From positions 1,388,556-1,452,555 of the forward strand of contig DS990592.1 in assembly GCA_000155695.1 (NCBI GenBank): DNA of 64,000 bases. Direction: 5' to 3'. The translations under genes and the position numbers were made by a program. The DNA is from Verrucomicrobiia bacterium DG1235 (lineage in GTDB: Bacteria; Verrucomicrobiota; Verrucomicrobiia; Opitutales; Opitutaceae). Position 1 is the stretch's first letter; each line of letters opens with the position of its first letter. Of the stretch, positions 1 to 7,962 are shown piece by piece. The notes under the pieces are model-generated. The model was not told where the DNA came from. It searched no databases and saw nothing but the letters and a program-made list of their open reading frames with translations.

Positions 1-410
1 CCAACCGCGATGATCTGCGTCACCGTCTTCTGCTTACCCGCGCTCTCAGCCGCCATCACCACGCCCTTCGTAGCCGCCACCAGCCTCAGCCCCGTAATCA
101 TGAATTCACGCCCCAATATCAACAGCACCAGAAAAATCCGAACCCCGTCGTTTTCCACGCCACGCTCCACCAGCGCTACCATCAATCCCAGCATCAGGAT
201 CTTATCCGTCAACGCATCCATCAAAATACCGAAATTCGACACCTGATTCAGCTTCCGAGCGAAATATCCGTCCAACCAATCCGTGATGCCGGCGATCACG
301 AACAACGCGAATGCCAGACTCGCAGCTCCCGTAAACGACTCGCGCATAAGCCACACGATGACGAACATCATCGGAATGCGAGAAAGGGTCAGTAGATTGG
401 GCAGGTTCAT
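1..410 (-). CDS. pgsA: CDP-diacylglycerol--glycerol-3-phosphate phosphatidyltransferase (C-terminus outside window)
   Basis: Transfers a phosphatidyl group from CDP-diacylglycerol to glycerol-3-phosphate at the inner membrane, the committed step to phosphatidylglycerol. The protein starts at an ATG whose complement is at 408-410 ([20 protein letters not shown]) and runs off the left edge after about 136 residues. The CDP-alcohol phosphotransferase signature D-x2-DG-x2-AR-x8-G-x3-D-x3-D is fully present around residues 43-68 ([11 protein letters not shown], then [10 protein letters not shown]). Hydrophobic helices flank it. It is divergent from coaD. PgsA fits better than phosphatidylserine or cardiolipin synthase because of the N-terminal NLLTLSRI, typical of PgsA. 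Truncation is only by the window edge. Confidence 0.88.
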   Translation of the reverse strand, partial: MNLPNLLTLSRIPMMFVIVWLMRESFTGAASLAFALFVIAGITDWLDGYFARKLNQVSNFGILMDALTDKILMLGLMVALVERGVENDGVRIFLVLLILGREFMITGLRLVAATKGVVMAAESAGKQKTVTQIIAV

Positions 411-625
411 CGGCCGCACTCAAGAAGCTTAGACCGCGAAAGTAAAGCACTCCTCCCGCTGACGCCAGCATTTCCCGATTTCCGCATTTTCCCAGCCAAC
501 GCGCCACCGCCAGCAACTTGTAAGTCCACCGAAAAGTGTTTCCCTCTGGAAGGCTCGCCGCCCACGCCAATTCCGGCATTGCAAAGCCTCTCCCCCCTCC
601 GCAAATTCCTCGTTTTTATCGGCTT

Positions 626-1105
626 ATGAGGATTTGCATCTACCCAGGCACCTTCGACCCCATCACGCACGGACATCTCGACGTGCTTCAGCGCGCCTGC
701 CGCATGTTCGACAAAGTCATCGTCGGCATCGCCGACAATCCCGGCAAACAGCCCTTCTTCAACACGCAAGAACGCGTTTCTCTCCTGGAGGCAAACCTTG
801 GGCAGACGCCAAACGCATCGATAGCCACCTTCAGCGGCCTCCTCGTCGATTTCGCCAAAGAGCAGCAAGCCACCGCCGTCATTCGCGGGCTCAGAGCCGT
901 ATCCGATTTCGAATACGAATTTCAGATGGCCCTCATGAATCGCCACCTCCAGCCAGATATCGAAACCATCCTCGTCATGACCAAGGAGGGATACAATTAC
1001 ACGAGCTCCAGCCTCGTGAAACAAGTGGCCACCTACGGAGCGGACATCTCACATTTCGTGCCCGCCAATGTTGACCAAGCCCTCAAGGCAAAACTGGCCC
1101 GCTAG
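626..1105 (+). CDS. coaD: Phosphopantetheine adenylyltransferase
   Basis: Adenylates 4'-phosphopantetheine to dephospho-CoA, the penultimate step of coenzyme A synthesis in the cytoplasm. The 159-residue length is the family norm. The nucleotidyltransferase motif YPGTFDPITHGH is at residues 5-16 and the second motif region YTSSSLVKQVA is near residue 129, both typical of CoaD. An upstream in-frame ATG at 536 would add 30 residues that do not look like the family, so I start at 626, where MRICIYPGTF matches usual N-termini. No clear Shine-Dalgarno is visible. It is divergent from pgsA across a 215-base gap and followed after 81 bases by an alcohol dehydrogenase. Confidence 0.93.
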   Translation: MRICIYPGTFDPITHGHLDVLQRACRMFDKVIVGIADNPGKQPFFNTQERVSLLEANLGQTPNASIATFSGLLVDFAKEQQATAVIRGLRAVSDFEYEFQMALMNRHLQPDIETILVMTKEGYNYTSSSLVKQVATYGADISHFVPANVDQALKAKLAR

Positions 1106-1186
1106 TCGCGACAAACGGTCCCACTCGTTTTAGCGAGCAAGGTTCACTTTTAACTTTCCAAACTCTATCGACACCCTGCTCCCCGC

Positions 1187-2341
1187 ATGACCTTTAGCTT
1201 CGCTACCGCCAACCGGATTCACTTCGGAGAAGGAGTCTCCAAGACCATCCCAAGTCTCCTAGACGAATCGCTCTCGCCGCTCTTTGTGCTCACCGGGAGC
1301 GACTCCAAGCGATACGCCCAAACCATCGGACTGCTCACTCAAAGCGGTTTCGAAGTCTACATTCATCCCGTAAACAGCGAGCCTACCCTAAAGTCGATCA
1401 ACCAGGCCACCGAGGCGGCTCGCGAAGCCCAAGCCAAATGCGTCGTCGCCATCGGAGGCGGCAGCGTAATCGACACCGGCAAAGCAGTCGCCGCGCTCGT
1501 CACCAATCCCGGTAGCCTTCTCGACTATCTCGATGGCGTGGGAAAAGGCAGAAGCCTGCAAATTCCCTCGCTGCCCTTCATGGCCATCCCGACCACTGCC
1601 GGCACCGGATCGGAAGCCACTCGCAACAGCGTCGTCGGAGTTCCTAAAGCAGGCGTCAAGGTCAGCCTCCGCTCCGCATACATGCTGCCCACCTGGGCTG
1701 TTGTGGATCCCGAACTCACCTATCACCTCCCACGTGAGATCGCCGCCTACACAGGCATGGACGCTCTCATCCAGTGCCTCGAAGCCTACCTTTCGAAAAA
1801 CGCGAATCCACTCACCGACGGCATCGCGCGAGAAGGACTCCGCCTGGCCGCTCGCTCCATACGCGACGCCTGTAGTGATCAACTAAATACCGAAGCCAAG
1901 TCCGATCTATGCGCCGCCAGCCTCTGCGGAGGCATCGCCCTCGCGAATGCTAAGCTCGGCTCCATCCACGGCTTCGCCGGATCCCTTGGCGGCATGATCG
2001 ACGCCCCTCACGGCGCCATCTGCGCCAGCTTGCTCGTTCCCTGCTTCGCCGCCAATCTGAAAGCCCTTCGAGATCGCGATCCGCAAAACCCAAGCCAAGC
2101 AAAAATGGATGATGTGGCCACCCTCCTCACTGGAAATCCGCAGGCCAAAGCTTCCTATGCGCTCGCTTGGTTCGAATCTCTCGTAAAGGACCTGCCGTTA
2201 AAGTCACTCGGCGAACTCGGCCTCGAAGCCACTCAATTGGACGAAGCCGCCCGCAAATCCGCCAACTCAAGCAGCATGAAGGGAAATCCCATCGAACTCA
2301 CGAAATTCGAGTTGCTAGAGATCCTCGAGGCATCCCTCTAA
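1187..2341 (+). CDS. Iron-containing (group III) alcohol dehydrogenase
   Basis: NAD(P)-dependent oxidation of an alcohol or reduction of an aldehyde with a divalent metal. The 384 residues show the family landmarks in order: the nucleotide-binding loop GGGSVIDTGKA around residue 89, the IPTTAGTGSEAT signature around residue 130, the metal-ligand Asp and first His region (MDALIQCLEAY), and the downstream His pair in SIHGFAGSLGG and DAPHGAICA. The start ATG gives a typical N-terminus (TFSFATANRIHFGEG). Substrate cannot be read from sequence; the family includes butanol, lactaldehyde, propanediol and phosphonoacetaldehyde-related enzymes. No partner gene points to a pathway. Confidence 0.9.
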   Translation: MTFSFATANRIHFGEGVSKTIPSLLDESLSPLFVLTGSDSKRYAQTIGLLTQSGFEVYIHPVNSEPTLKSINQATEAAREAQAKCVVAIGGGSVIDTGKAVAALVTNPGSLLDYLDGVGKGRSLQIPSLPFMAIPTTAGTGSEATRNSVVGVPKAGVKVSLRSAYMLPTWAVVDPELTYHLPREIAAYTGMDALIQCLEAYLSKNANPLTDGIAREGLRLAARSIRDACSDQLNTEAKSDLCAASLCGGIALANAKLGSIHGFAGSLGGMIDAPHGAICASLLVPCFAANLKALRDRDPQNPSQAKMDDVATLLTGNPQAKASYALAWFESLVKDLPLKSLGELGLEATQLDEAARKSANSSSMKGNPIELTKFELLEILEASL

Positions 2342-2903
2342 ATCGCCTCGCGAAGGCCAAAAGGGTAGCCTCAATCGCTCAAGCTGAACGCCTGCGGCAA
2401 GAGTACAGACGCTCGAAGCCGCTGCCAGCTCGCGGACCAAGAGACGCTTATATCATCCAAGCGCGCGCTTCTAGTCATGATATAGTCCCCCGTTTACGAA
2501 CCTTCAGACGTTCGGCATCAGCGCCTCAACTGCCATCCATACAGATCGCAGCGACATCCTTACGAGTTCGTCGAAATCTCGGCTCGACGGCGGAAAACAA
2601 GAGAAGGCATTAGCAAGAGGTACATTACCTAGTTCCTATCCTAATGAGATATTTTAGTTAGGGTGTGGTCCTCAAAACCTATTTAGGGTGTTTTAAATAC
2701 GTAGGGGATTCAATTGAATTTCGGACTTCGCAATCAATTTACATTATAGAGCGGCTTTGGGGTATTTCTCCCTTAAATTCTCGACTCAAAAACTATGTTT
2801 CACCCTACGAAACCTAACTTTGCTCCATTATAAGTAGAAACTAACCCCAGAAATCTTTCAGGGGTAAAAATCTCAAGCTCTAGGGATATTTTCATTAAAG
2901 ACC
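2342..2903. other. Long non-coding gap with repeated TTAGGGTG and an operator-like palindrome
   Basis: About 560 bases with no convincing gene. The first ~300 bases keep the local GC content, but the open frames there are the readthrough frame of the alcohol dehydrogenase and have no protein character. From about 2640 the DNA becomes clearly AT-rich. TTAGGGTG occurs at 2658-2665 and again at 2683-2690, exactly 25 bases apart, with an inverted relative CACCCTA at 2801-2807. A 22-base palindrome lies at 2844-2865 (listed separately). This looks like the regulatory side of the small gene and surface-fibre operon that follow, but no promoter can be fixed with certainty. Confidence 0.4.
2844..2865. 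promoter_or_regulatory. 22-bp interrupted palindrome (operator or hairpin)
   Basis: The sequence reads ACCCC-A-GAAA-TC-TTTC-A-GGGGT. Nine of the eleven positions in each arm pair, with one A/A mismatch and a TC centre. On the minus strand it lies 38 bases past the stop of the small gene at 2904-3044, so it could end that transcript, but no strong T tract follows. It could equally be a protein-binding site. Confidence 0.4.
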
Positions 2904-3044
2904 TCAAGGGTTCATGCCGATAACCTTGGGCATCACGTCAGTGACTGGGGTAAATTCCTCTTTCGCAAACGAGATAATCAGTCGAAGAAAGACTCCAAAT
3001 CCGACTTCGACTAAGACCAACAACGCCAGCCATCCCTTAGACAT
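2904..3044 (-). CDS. Small hydrophobic membrane protein, 46 residues
   Basis: Open frame of 46 residues beginning MSKGWLALLVLVEVGFGVFL, followed by a short polar, basic/acidic tail ending in GMNP. The first ~26 residues form one probable transmembrane helix and the rest reads as a soluble tail. It lies in otherwise AT-rich non-coding DNA and is divergent from the fibre operon, whose first gene starts 84 bases away. No strong Shine-Dalgarno is visible (GGCGATGTG precedes the ATG). I do not recognise a family. Amino acid make-up and uninterrupted hydrophobicity favour a real gene, but its short length keeps chance possible. Confidence 0.42.
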   Translation of the reverse strand: MSKGWLALLVLVEVGFGVFLRLIISFAKEEFTPVTDVMPKVIGMNP

Positions 3045-3068
3045 CACATCGCCAGCCAACTAAGAAAA

Positions 3069-3111
3069 GTGCGTCACTCGCACGCTATAGGAAATAACAT
3101 AACGATATAAT
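3069..3111 (+). promoter_or_regulatory. Probable promoter of the surface-fibre operon
   Basis: A perfect TATAAT lies at 3106-3111, 17 bases before the first subunit's ATG at 3129. The -35 area has no good TTGACA match; instead the inverted repeat GTGCG-tcact-CGCAC occupies 3069-3083. This would suit an activator- or repressor-controlled promoter. The transcript leader would be only about ten bases. Confidence 0.45.
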
Positions 3112-3128
3112 AATCCCGAACTAACATC

Positions 3129-3641
3129 ATGAATAATATCAAATCACTGTTTGCCGGCGCAGCCGGACTCCTCGCAACAACTGTAGCCTTCGCTGGCGCA
3201 AATGAGAGTGCCAATCTCTCCGCAGTTATCGGTGCAGGATCTCTCGAAATCGTTGCTTCTTCGCTCACTGGACCTTACGCTCCTGTCGGCGGCGCAGTTT
3301 CCATCACAGGTGTCACTCAAGCGGATGCTCTGGCTTTCGAAATTGACGGTATCACTATCGATGACCTCGACGGCAACGGTTCCGGATGGGTCCTAACTGC
3401 CACTCCAGCCGCAAATCTCACCGACGGTTCAAACAACCTTCCTATCGGTACGACTGGTGGCTTCAACAATCCTTCCGATGCCGCACCCACAACCGTAGAT
3501 AACGCTAACCAAGTTACCTACAGCAGCGGCGCTGGCGTAGACGACTACACCCTCGACTACGACGTAGCCTACACGATCCCCGCATTCACCGATGCCGGCA
3601 CGTACACAGGCGTCGTAGCATTCGCAATCACTTCCCTCTAA
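3129..3641 (+). CDS. Exported WxL-like surface subunit 1 (candidate major fibre subunit)
   Basis: A 170-residue protein with a Sec signal peptide (MNNIKSLFAGAAGLLATTVAFA) and a mature beta-rich, acidic, Gly/Ser/Thr-rich body. The mature N-terminus (NESANLSAVIGAGSLEI) is a short extended segment of alternating hydrophobic residues, as in donor-strand extensions of fibre subunits. The centre holds a WxL-like core, DLDGNGSGWVLTATP, and the end reads YTLDYDVAYTIPAF...GTYTGVVAFAIT. It is a close paralogue of the next gene and a looser one of the third. Followed by a chaperone and an usher, it is probably the subunit they export. No cysteine pair is seen, unlike classical pilins. First in the operon, so probably most abundant (inference). 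Confidence 0.72.
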   Translation: MNNIKSLFAGAAGLLATTVAFAGANESANLSAVIGAGSLEIVASSLTGPYAPVGGAVSITGVTQADALAFEIDGITIDDLDGNGSGWVLTATPAANLTDGSNNLPIGTTGGFNNPSDAAPTTVDNANQVTYSSGAGVDDYTLDYDVAYTIPAFTDAGTYTGVVAFAITSL

Positions 3642-3655
3642 GAGCTCAGGCTCTT
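3640..3655 (+). other. Intercistronic RNA hairpin after subunit 1
   Basis: Perfect six-base-pair stem AAGAGC-tcag-GCTCTT, beginning inside the TAA stop of subunit 1 and ending two bases before the ATG of subunit 2. No T tract follows, so it is not a classical terminator. A stem-loop here could stabilise the upstream message or hold down translation of the next gene, as known after the major subunit in pap-type pilus operons. Function is inferred. Confidence 0.5.
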
Positions 3656-3657
3656 GA

Positions 3658-4167
3658 ATGTTCTTTAACAGAAAGTATCTCGTCTGCGCGTTCAGCGCTG
3701 TGATTACCTCCTCGCTACAATCTGGAGCGATTGAGGAGGCCAACCTTCAGGTAACGGTCATTCCTGGAACGTTGGAAATAGCTCCGTCTTCGGTCAGTGG
3801 TCCCTTCACGCCAACTAGTGGTGCAGTTAGCGTGACCAGCGCGAAGCAAGTAGACGCAGTTACTTTCCAGATCCCAGACATTGTTGTCAACGATCTGAAC
3901 GGAGATGGCCTGGGGTGGCGTTTAATCGCCGCCCCGGGCAATCTTGCGAACGGCCCAGCCACTCTTCCCCTCGGCTCTGTTGCTGGATTCGTCAATCCGT
4001 CCGATCTGGACGGGACCTTGATCGAATCCGCCAACAGCGTCGTCTTCAACTCAGGACTCGGCACCTCGAACTATACGATCGACTACGAAGTCGCGTACGA
4101 CGTGCCCGCCTTTGCCGAAGTCGGCGAATACACAGGCGTAATTGTATTCACCATTACCGCGCAATGA
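3658..4167 (+). CDS. Exported WxL-like surface subunit 2
   Basis: A 169-residue paralogue of the preceding protein. The signal peptide is MFFNRKYLVCAFSAVITSSLQSGA; the mature start EEANLQVTVIPGTLEI aligns directly with NESANLSAVIGAGSLEI of subunit 1. Shared features are GPFTPTSGAVSVT, the DLNGDGLGWRLIA core (the GW-x-L signature), GFVNPSD, and the terminal block YTIDYEVAYDVPAF...GEYTGVIVFTIT. Its stop overlaps the start of the third subunit by four bases (ATGA). Probably a minor or alternative subunit of the same fibre. The WxL-like assignment is by motif reading and could be remote. Confidence 0.72.
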   Translation: MFFNRKYLVCAFSAVITSSLQSGAIEEANLQVTVIPGTLEIAPSSVSGPFTPTSGAVSVTSAKQVDAVTFQIPDIVVNDLNGDGLGWRLIAAPGNLANGPATLPLGSVAGFVNPSDLDGTLIESANSVVFNSGLGTSNYTIDYEVAYDVPAFAEVGEYTGVIVFTITAQ

Positions 4168-4673
4168 AATGCCTAGAACGCATTGATACCCACGCTCGAT
4201 CTACCCGCCAGACAATATCCGCTCTCCTTCTCCTCACTCTACTCCTAGGATACTCGTCTGCGCTCGGAGCCAATGCTATCAACATAAAGGGCGATAATCG
4301 AGTTACCCTGCCAGGACTAGTAGTCACCTCCAGTCCTCAAAGAATTCACTCAGGCACCCTTCTGCTCTCACTAAGCAACAAAAACGAGACAAACGGCTGG
4401 GTCCTCTCGGGAGAAGTCAACGAAAGCGCTCTCATCGGCTCAGCGACAGCAGAGCGCATCCCCGCTACCCTCACCTTCCAGTCCATCAGTTGGCTCAGCG
4501 GAGGAAATGGCTCCACCGCTGGCATAACCGTCTATCCCGACGGAACACGCATCGAAGCAGATCCTGGCTTCGGCCTTGGCAATTACCAAATCACTTTCGA
4601 AATCTACTACGACGCCCCCGCTTTCCCCATCGCCGACAGCTATCGCGGCGTATCAACATTTACAGTACAATAA
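4164..4673 (+). CDS. Exported WxL-like surface subunit 3 (divergent, possible tip or adaptor)
   Basis: A 169-residue protein. I start it at 4164 because this ATG overlaps the previous stop (ATGA) and gives a long signal sequence (TISALLLLTLLLGYSSALGA). The mature part keeps the subunit plan: an early extended segment (NAINIKGDNRVTLPGLVV), the core NGWVLSGEV with the Gly-Trp-x-Leu signature, and a closing YQITFEIYYDAPAF...YRGVSTFTV like the ends of subunits 1 and 2. It differs elsewhere, so it may cap or anchor the fibre. A chaperone gene follows after 22 bases. Confidence 0.66.
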   Translation: MKCLERIDTHARSTRQTISALLLLTLLLGYSSALGANAINIKGDNRVTLPGLVVTSSPQRIHSGTLLLSLSNKNETNGWVLSGEVNESALIGSATAERIPATLTFQSISWLSGGNGSTAGITVYPDGTRIEADPGFGLGNYQITFEIYYDAPAFPIADSYRGVSTFTVQ

Positions 4674-4695
4674 AATCCCACAAACGACAACAGCC

Positions 4696-5511
4696 ATGAA
4701 ACGACTCGCAATCACCCTCCTCGCCATTCTCGCGCCTGCTCTGGGACACGCATTCAGCGTGAGCCCCATGGTCGCGAATTTCGACCCGAATACCACCCGA
4801 TCGCAACAAGTGTTCGTTCTCTCAAACACCACCGATCGAGAAAAACCAATCGAGATCTCCATCGCCAAGCCCGTCGTCGACGAAAACGGTATCGAAACAA
4901 TGGATATCGGAAACGGCGAAGACGAGTTTCTCATCATCCCGCAGCAATTCGTGCTACCGCCCAACTCCAAGCGCTCCGTAAAAGCCTTCTATGTCGGTGA
5001 CCCGAGAGACGCGGAAGACACTTATCGCTTCATCTTCAAGGAACTCCCCGTGGAGCTCGCCCAAGAAGAAGAACTGCCAGAGGGCGAAAGCTCCTTTAGC
5101 ATGCGCATCGTCATGCAGTACAATACCCGCATCTGGCTCACCCCTGGCGGATTCCAAGACGAGCTCGCCATTACAGACTTCGGTAAGGTCGACGTCCCCG
5201 CCCCAGCCAAAACAGAAGTCAAAGAGCAAGCTCTCGAGAACGAGCCTGACGCGACTCCCGTCCCGCTAAAGCCCATGCTTCGCTTTACCGTCGCCAACAC
5301 CGGTCCCGCTCACGGATACATTCGCTATCCAAAAATCTCTCTCGTCAAAAAAGACGGAAGACGATTCGACCTGAGCAAGGAAAGCCTCCAATTCGTATCC
5401 GGACAAGTCGTCATGAGCTCGAGCGAGAAAGAATTCAAAATCAACTGGCTCGACGAATTCCCGGAAATCAAAGACATCGAACGCATCGACATTAGCACAG
5501 TCAAAAGGTGA
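4696..5511 (+). CDS. PapD-like periplasmic chaperone for surface subunits
   Basis: A 271-residue periplasmic protein with a signal peptide (MKRLAITLLAILAPALGHA). The mature start FSVSPMVANFDPNTTRSQ followed by VFVLSNTTDREKPIEISI matches the first Ig-like domain of fimbrial chaperones. The usual middle motif is clear: a hydrophobic IIPQQFVLPPNSKRSVKAF, then DTYRFIFKELPVE, the FxxKELP signature of the family. NTRIWLTPGG near residue 145 corresponds to the strand carrying the basic residue that anchors subunit C-termini; the second domain follows. An in-frame ATG at 4576 lies inside subunit 3 and is rejected. The gene overlaps the usher start by four bases. A looser likeness to the DUF916 domain of Gram-positive WxL systems is possible. 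Confidence 0.8.
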   Translation: MKRLAITLLAILAPALGHAFSVSPMVANFDPNTTRSQQVFVLSNTTDREKPIEISIAKPVVDENGIETMDIGNGEDEFLIIPQQFVLPPNSKRSVKAFYVGDPRDAEDTYRFIFKELPVELAQEEELPEGESSFSMRIVMQYNTRIWLTPGGFQDELAITDFGKVDVPAPAKTEVKEQALENEPDATPVPLKPMLRFTVANTGPAHGYIRYPKISLVKKDGRRFDLSKESLQFVSGQVVMSSSEKEFKINWLDEFPEIKDIERIDISTVKR

Positions 5512-7958
5512 TCGCTCAGCCAGCAAGGACGCTCTTCCTGATCGTCCTAGCTATGGTTTTTCGGACAGCCGTAAACGCCGAATCGCTCCTCGAAGAGGAT
5601 TCCTCAGCCGTCACGCTGCCACTCGAAATCGAGATAAACGGCTCACCCCAAGGAGAGGTCATCGTCAGAACAGACGCCTCCCTCGAAATTGTCGAAATAG
5701 AGGGTTCCATCCTCAGAGACCTCCTTTCTGGAAAAGTCACTTCCGATCTCGAATCGTTTGTCGAAAACCTGCCGGACGGCTTCCATACGCTAGAAAGCTA
5801 TCAGGAGCTTGGACTCGAGATTCTACTGGATCTCGAACGGCTCGTCATTGCCCTGCAAATACAAGAAAAGAGTTCCTACGAAAACTCCGGTCCGCAACGC
5901 ATTCGCCTCGGCTACCAGAGAGATCCGAATTTCGACGCCCACTCAAAGCAAGCGATATTCAGCGGATACGCCAACTTTCGTTTTCGCTCGTCCCACAGCG
6001 AACACAACAACTCCCCCTCTCAGACAGCGCACATCCTTGGCATCAGCCACGTCGTAAACTTCGCCGGGTACGCCCTCGAAGGCGAAAGCCTCTGGAGCGA
6101 CTCCGCTAGCTTCGAGACCCGAGAACTCCGCCTCGTCAAAGACTTCCCAAACCAACTCTGGCGTCTCACCGCAGGCGACGTATCCACACCCATCAACGAC
6201 CTGCAGCGAGGGTTCCAAATCTTCGGAGTCAACCTCGCAAAAGAATTTGGCATCCAGCCCTACCGCTCCTTCACGCCCACGAGCTCGGCTTCATTCGACC
6301 TCACGGAAGCATCCACTGTTCGTGTAATCGTCAACGGAAACGAAGCCCGCACCCTTCGGCTCGATCCCGGCTCCTACAGCATCGAGGAGTTTAAGCTCAT
6401 AGCTGGACCTAATCGAATGGAACTCCAAATAGAAACGGATTCAGGTATGGTAGACAATCTGAGCATCAACGAATTTGGAGCCCTCAACCACCTCGACTCC
6501 GGCGTATCCACTTATTCACTATCGTACGGCTACCCTCGAAGCTCGGCCGCTGCTACCAACACTTCAACTATTAGCTCCGCCGATTGGTACCAACGCTACG
6601 TCTCCAACCAGCCCATCTTCAGCGGATACTACAAACGAGGCATTACCAACCAATTGACCACATCCCTCGATGCTCAAGGCAACTCCGAATGGAATCGACT
6701 CGGAGTCAGCGCCTACACGGCCAGCGATCGCTTTGGCTCGCTCAACCTGAGCCTGAGCCACAATCAAACCAATGGCCAAAAAAGTGCCCTCTCCAGCCGC
6801 CTGTCATGGGGTCGTAGCGTCGCAGGATACAACCTTTCGCTCTCTAGCCTCTACACCGAAGCAGGGTACAATCAGACCCAATCGGCTCAGAGATCGAACG
6901 ATCAAGCAATTCGATCAAGCAATTCCTTCACCATCTCTAAGCTATTCCGAGAAAAGCTAAACGTATCCACCAGCTTCCTACATCAAACGCGTCACGATGG
7001 CTCAAGCAACCAAAACATCACCTCATCGATAGGTCGACGATTCAAAGGGCTCTACGCGTCATGGTCGTTTCGATACGCCAGCGATTCTAGCGCGACCGAT
7101 TATGGCACCTTTCTCACTTGCACTTGGAATCCCGCAAAGAAATGGCGAGCTCGCAGCCAAGCCCGCTATTCGACCCAACCAGGCGGAACCTCCTTGTATA
7201 CGAACCTAGACTACTCGAATCGTCGAACAAACGACTACATCAATGCCAGCTTCGACGCCAGTCGCACCGACATTGGATACAACCTCGGAGGATCGATAGC
7301 CTACCAGACAGGACTCTATTCCGCCAGTCTCTCTCACAGCCAAGTTTACGGCGCCATCGACGACTACATCGACAAAGGCTCCCAAACCAGCCTCACTGCA
7401 AGCTCCGCTATCGCCTTCGCCGACGGAGCCTTCGGATTCGCCAATCAGATTCGCAACAGCTTCGCAATCGTAAGCAAACACTCCGCCTGGTCTGATGTGA
7501 GGCTGGGCATAAACCCAACCGTGGGCGGATTCGAAAAACGCAGCAACGGGGCAATCCTTTCGCCCGTCCTTCCCTCCCTCATTCCCTATCGCGAAACCTA
7601 CGCAACCATTCAAACCGTTGAAAGCGACCTATTCCTAGAGCGAAATGATTACTATTTCTTCCCCAGCTATCGACGAGGCATCCACCTAAAGCTCGGATCG
7701 GACGCCATCTATGCCGTACGAGGAACCCTTAGCTACTCCGATCAAGAACCCGTCAAATACAAAGCGGTCCGCTTCACCAGCGACAATGGCGAGAAAGTGG
7801 ATACATTCACAAACGGAGCTGGCCGCTTCATGGCTACAAACCTAAAGCCGGGCAACTACCTCGTCACCGTAGCGAACAGTAAGGAAACGCTTTCCTTAAG
7901 CATCAAAAAGGACGGCGAAACCATGAAGTTCATCGGATCAGTTTCGCTACAGAAATAA
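5508..7958 (+). CDS. Outer-membrane usher of a chaperone-usher surface system
   Basis: An 816-residue protein starting at GTG (5508) that overlaps the chaperone stop (GTGA). The signal peptide ends near FRTAVNA/ES. An N-terminal domain of about 150 residues precedes a long beta-barrel-type region. Inside is the usher plug-like block STVRVIVNGNEARTLRLDPG, then YSIEEFKLIAGPNRMELQIE and VSTYSLSYGYP, all familiar from FimD/CupB-type ushers. The C-terminus (KYKAVRFTSDNGEKVDTFTN, then GAGRFMATNLKPGNYLVTV) is a small plug/Ig-like end domain. Length is normal for ushers (about 800). It should secrete and assemble the three subunits. It converges on recF with four bases between the stops. Confidence 0.82.
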   Translation: MIAQPARTLFLIVLAMVFRTAVNAESLLEEDSSAVTLPLEIEINGSPQGEVIVRTDASLEIVEIEGSILRDLLSGKVTSDLESFVENLPDGFHTLESYQELGLEILLDLERLVIALQIQEKSSYENSGPQRIRLGYQRDPNFDAHSKQAIFSGYANFRFRSSHSEHNNSPSQTAHILGISHVVNFAGYALEGESLWSDSASFETRELRLVKDFPNQLWRLTAGDVSTPINDLQRGFQIFGVNLAKEFGIQPYRSFTPTSSASFDLTEASTVRVIVNGNEARTLRLDPGSYSIEEFKLIAGPNRMELQIETDSGMVDNLSINEFGALNHLDSGVSTYSLSYGYPRSSAAATNTSTISSADWYQRYVSNQPIFSGYYKRGITNQLTTSLDAQGNSEWNRLGVSAYTASDRFGSLNLSLSHNQTNGQKSALSSRLSWGRSVAGYNLSLSSLYTEAGYNQTQSAQRSNDQAIRSSNSFTISKLFREKLNVSTSFLHQTRHDGSSNQNITSSIGRRFKGLYASWSFRYASDSSATDYGTFLTCTWNPAKKWRARSQARYSTQPGGTSLYTNLDYSNRRTNDYINASFDASRTDIGYNLGGSIAYQTGLYSASLSHSQVYGAIDDYIDKGSQTSLTASSAIAFADGAFGFANQIRNSFAIVSKHSAWSDVRLGINPTVGGFEKRSNGAILSPVLPSLIPYRETYATIQTVESDLFLERNDYYFFPSYRRGIHLKLGSDAIYAVRGTLSYSDQEPVKYKAVRFTSDNGEKVDTFTNGAGRFMATNLKPGNYLVTVANSKETLSLSIKKDGETMKFIGSVSLQK

Positions 7959-7962
7959 TCGA

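Noticed and set aside
2167-2613. 148-residue frame running from inside the alcohol dehydrogenase into the following gap
   Set aside because: The first part is a shadow of the dehydrogenase, and the remainder is a basic, low-information sequence without homology clues.
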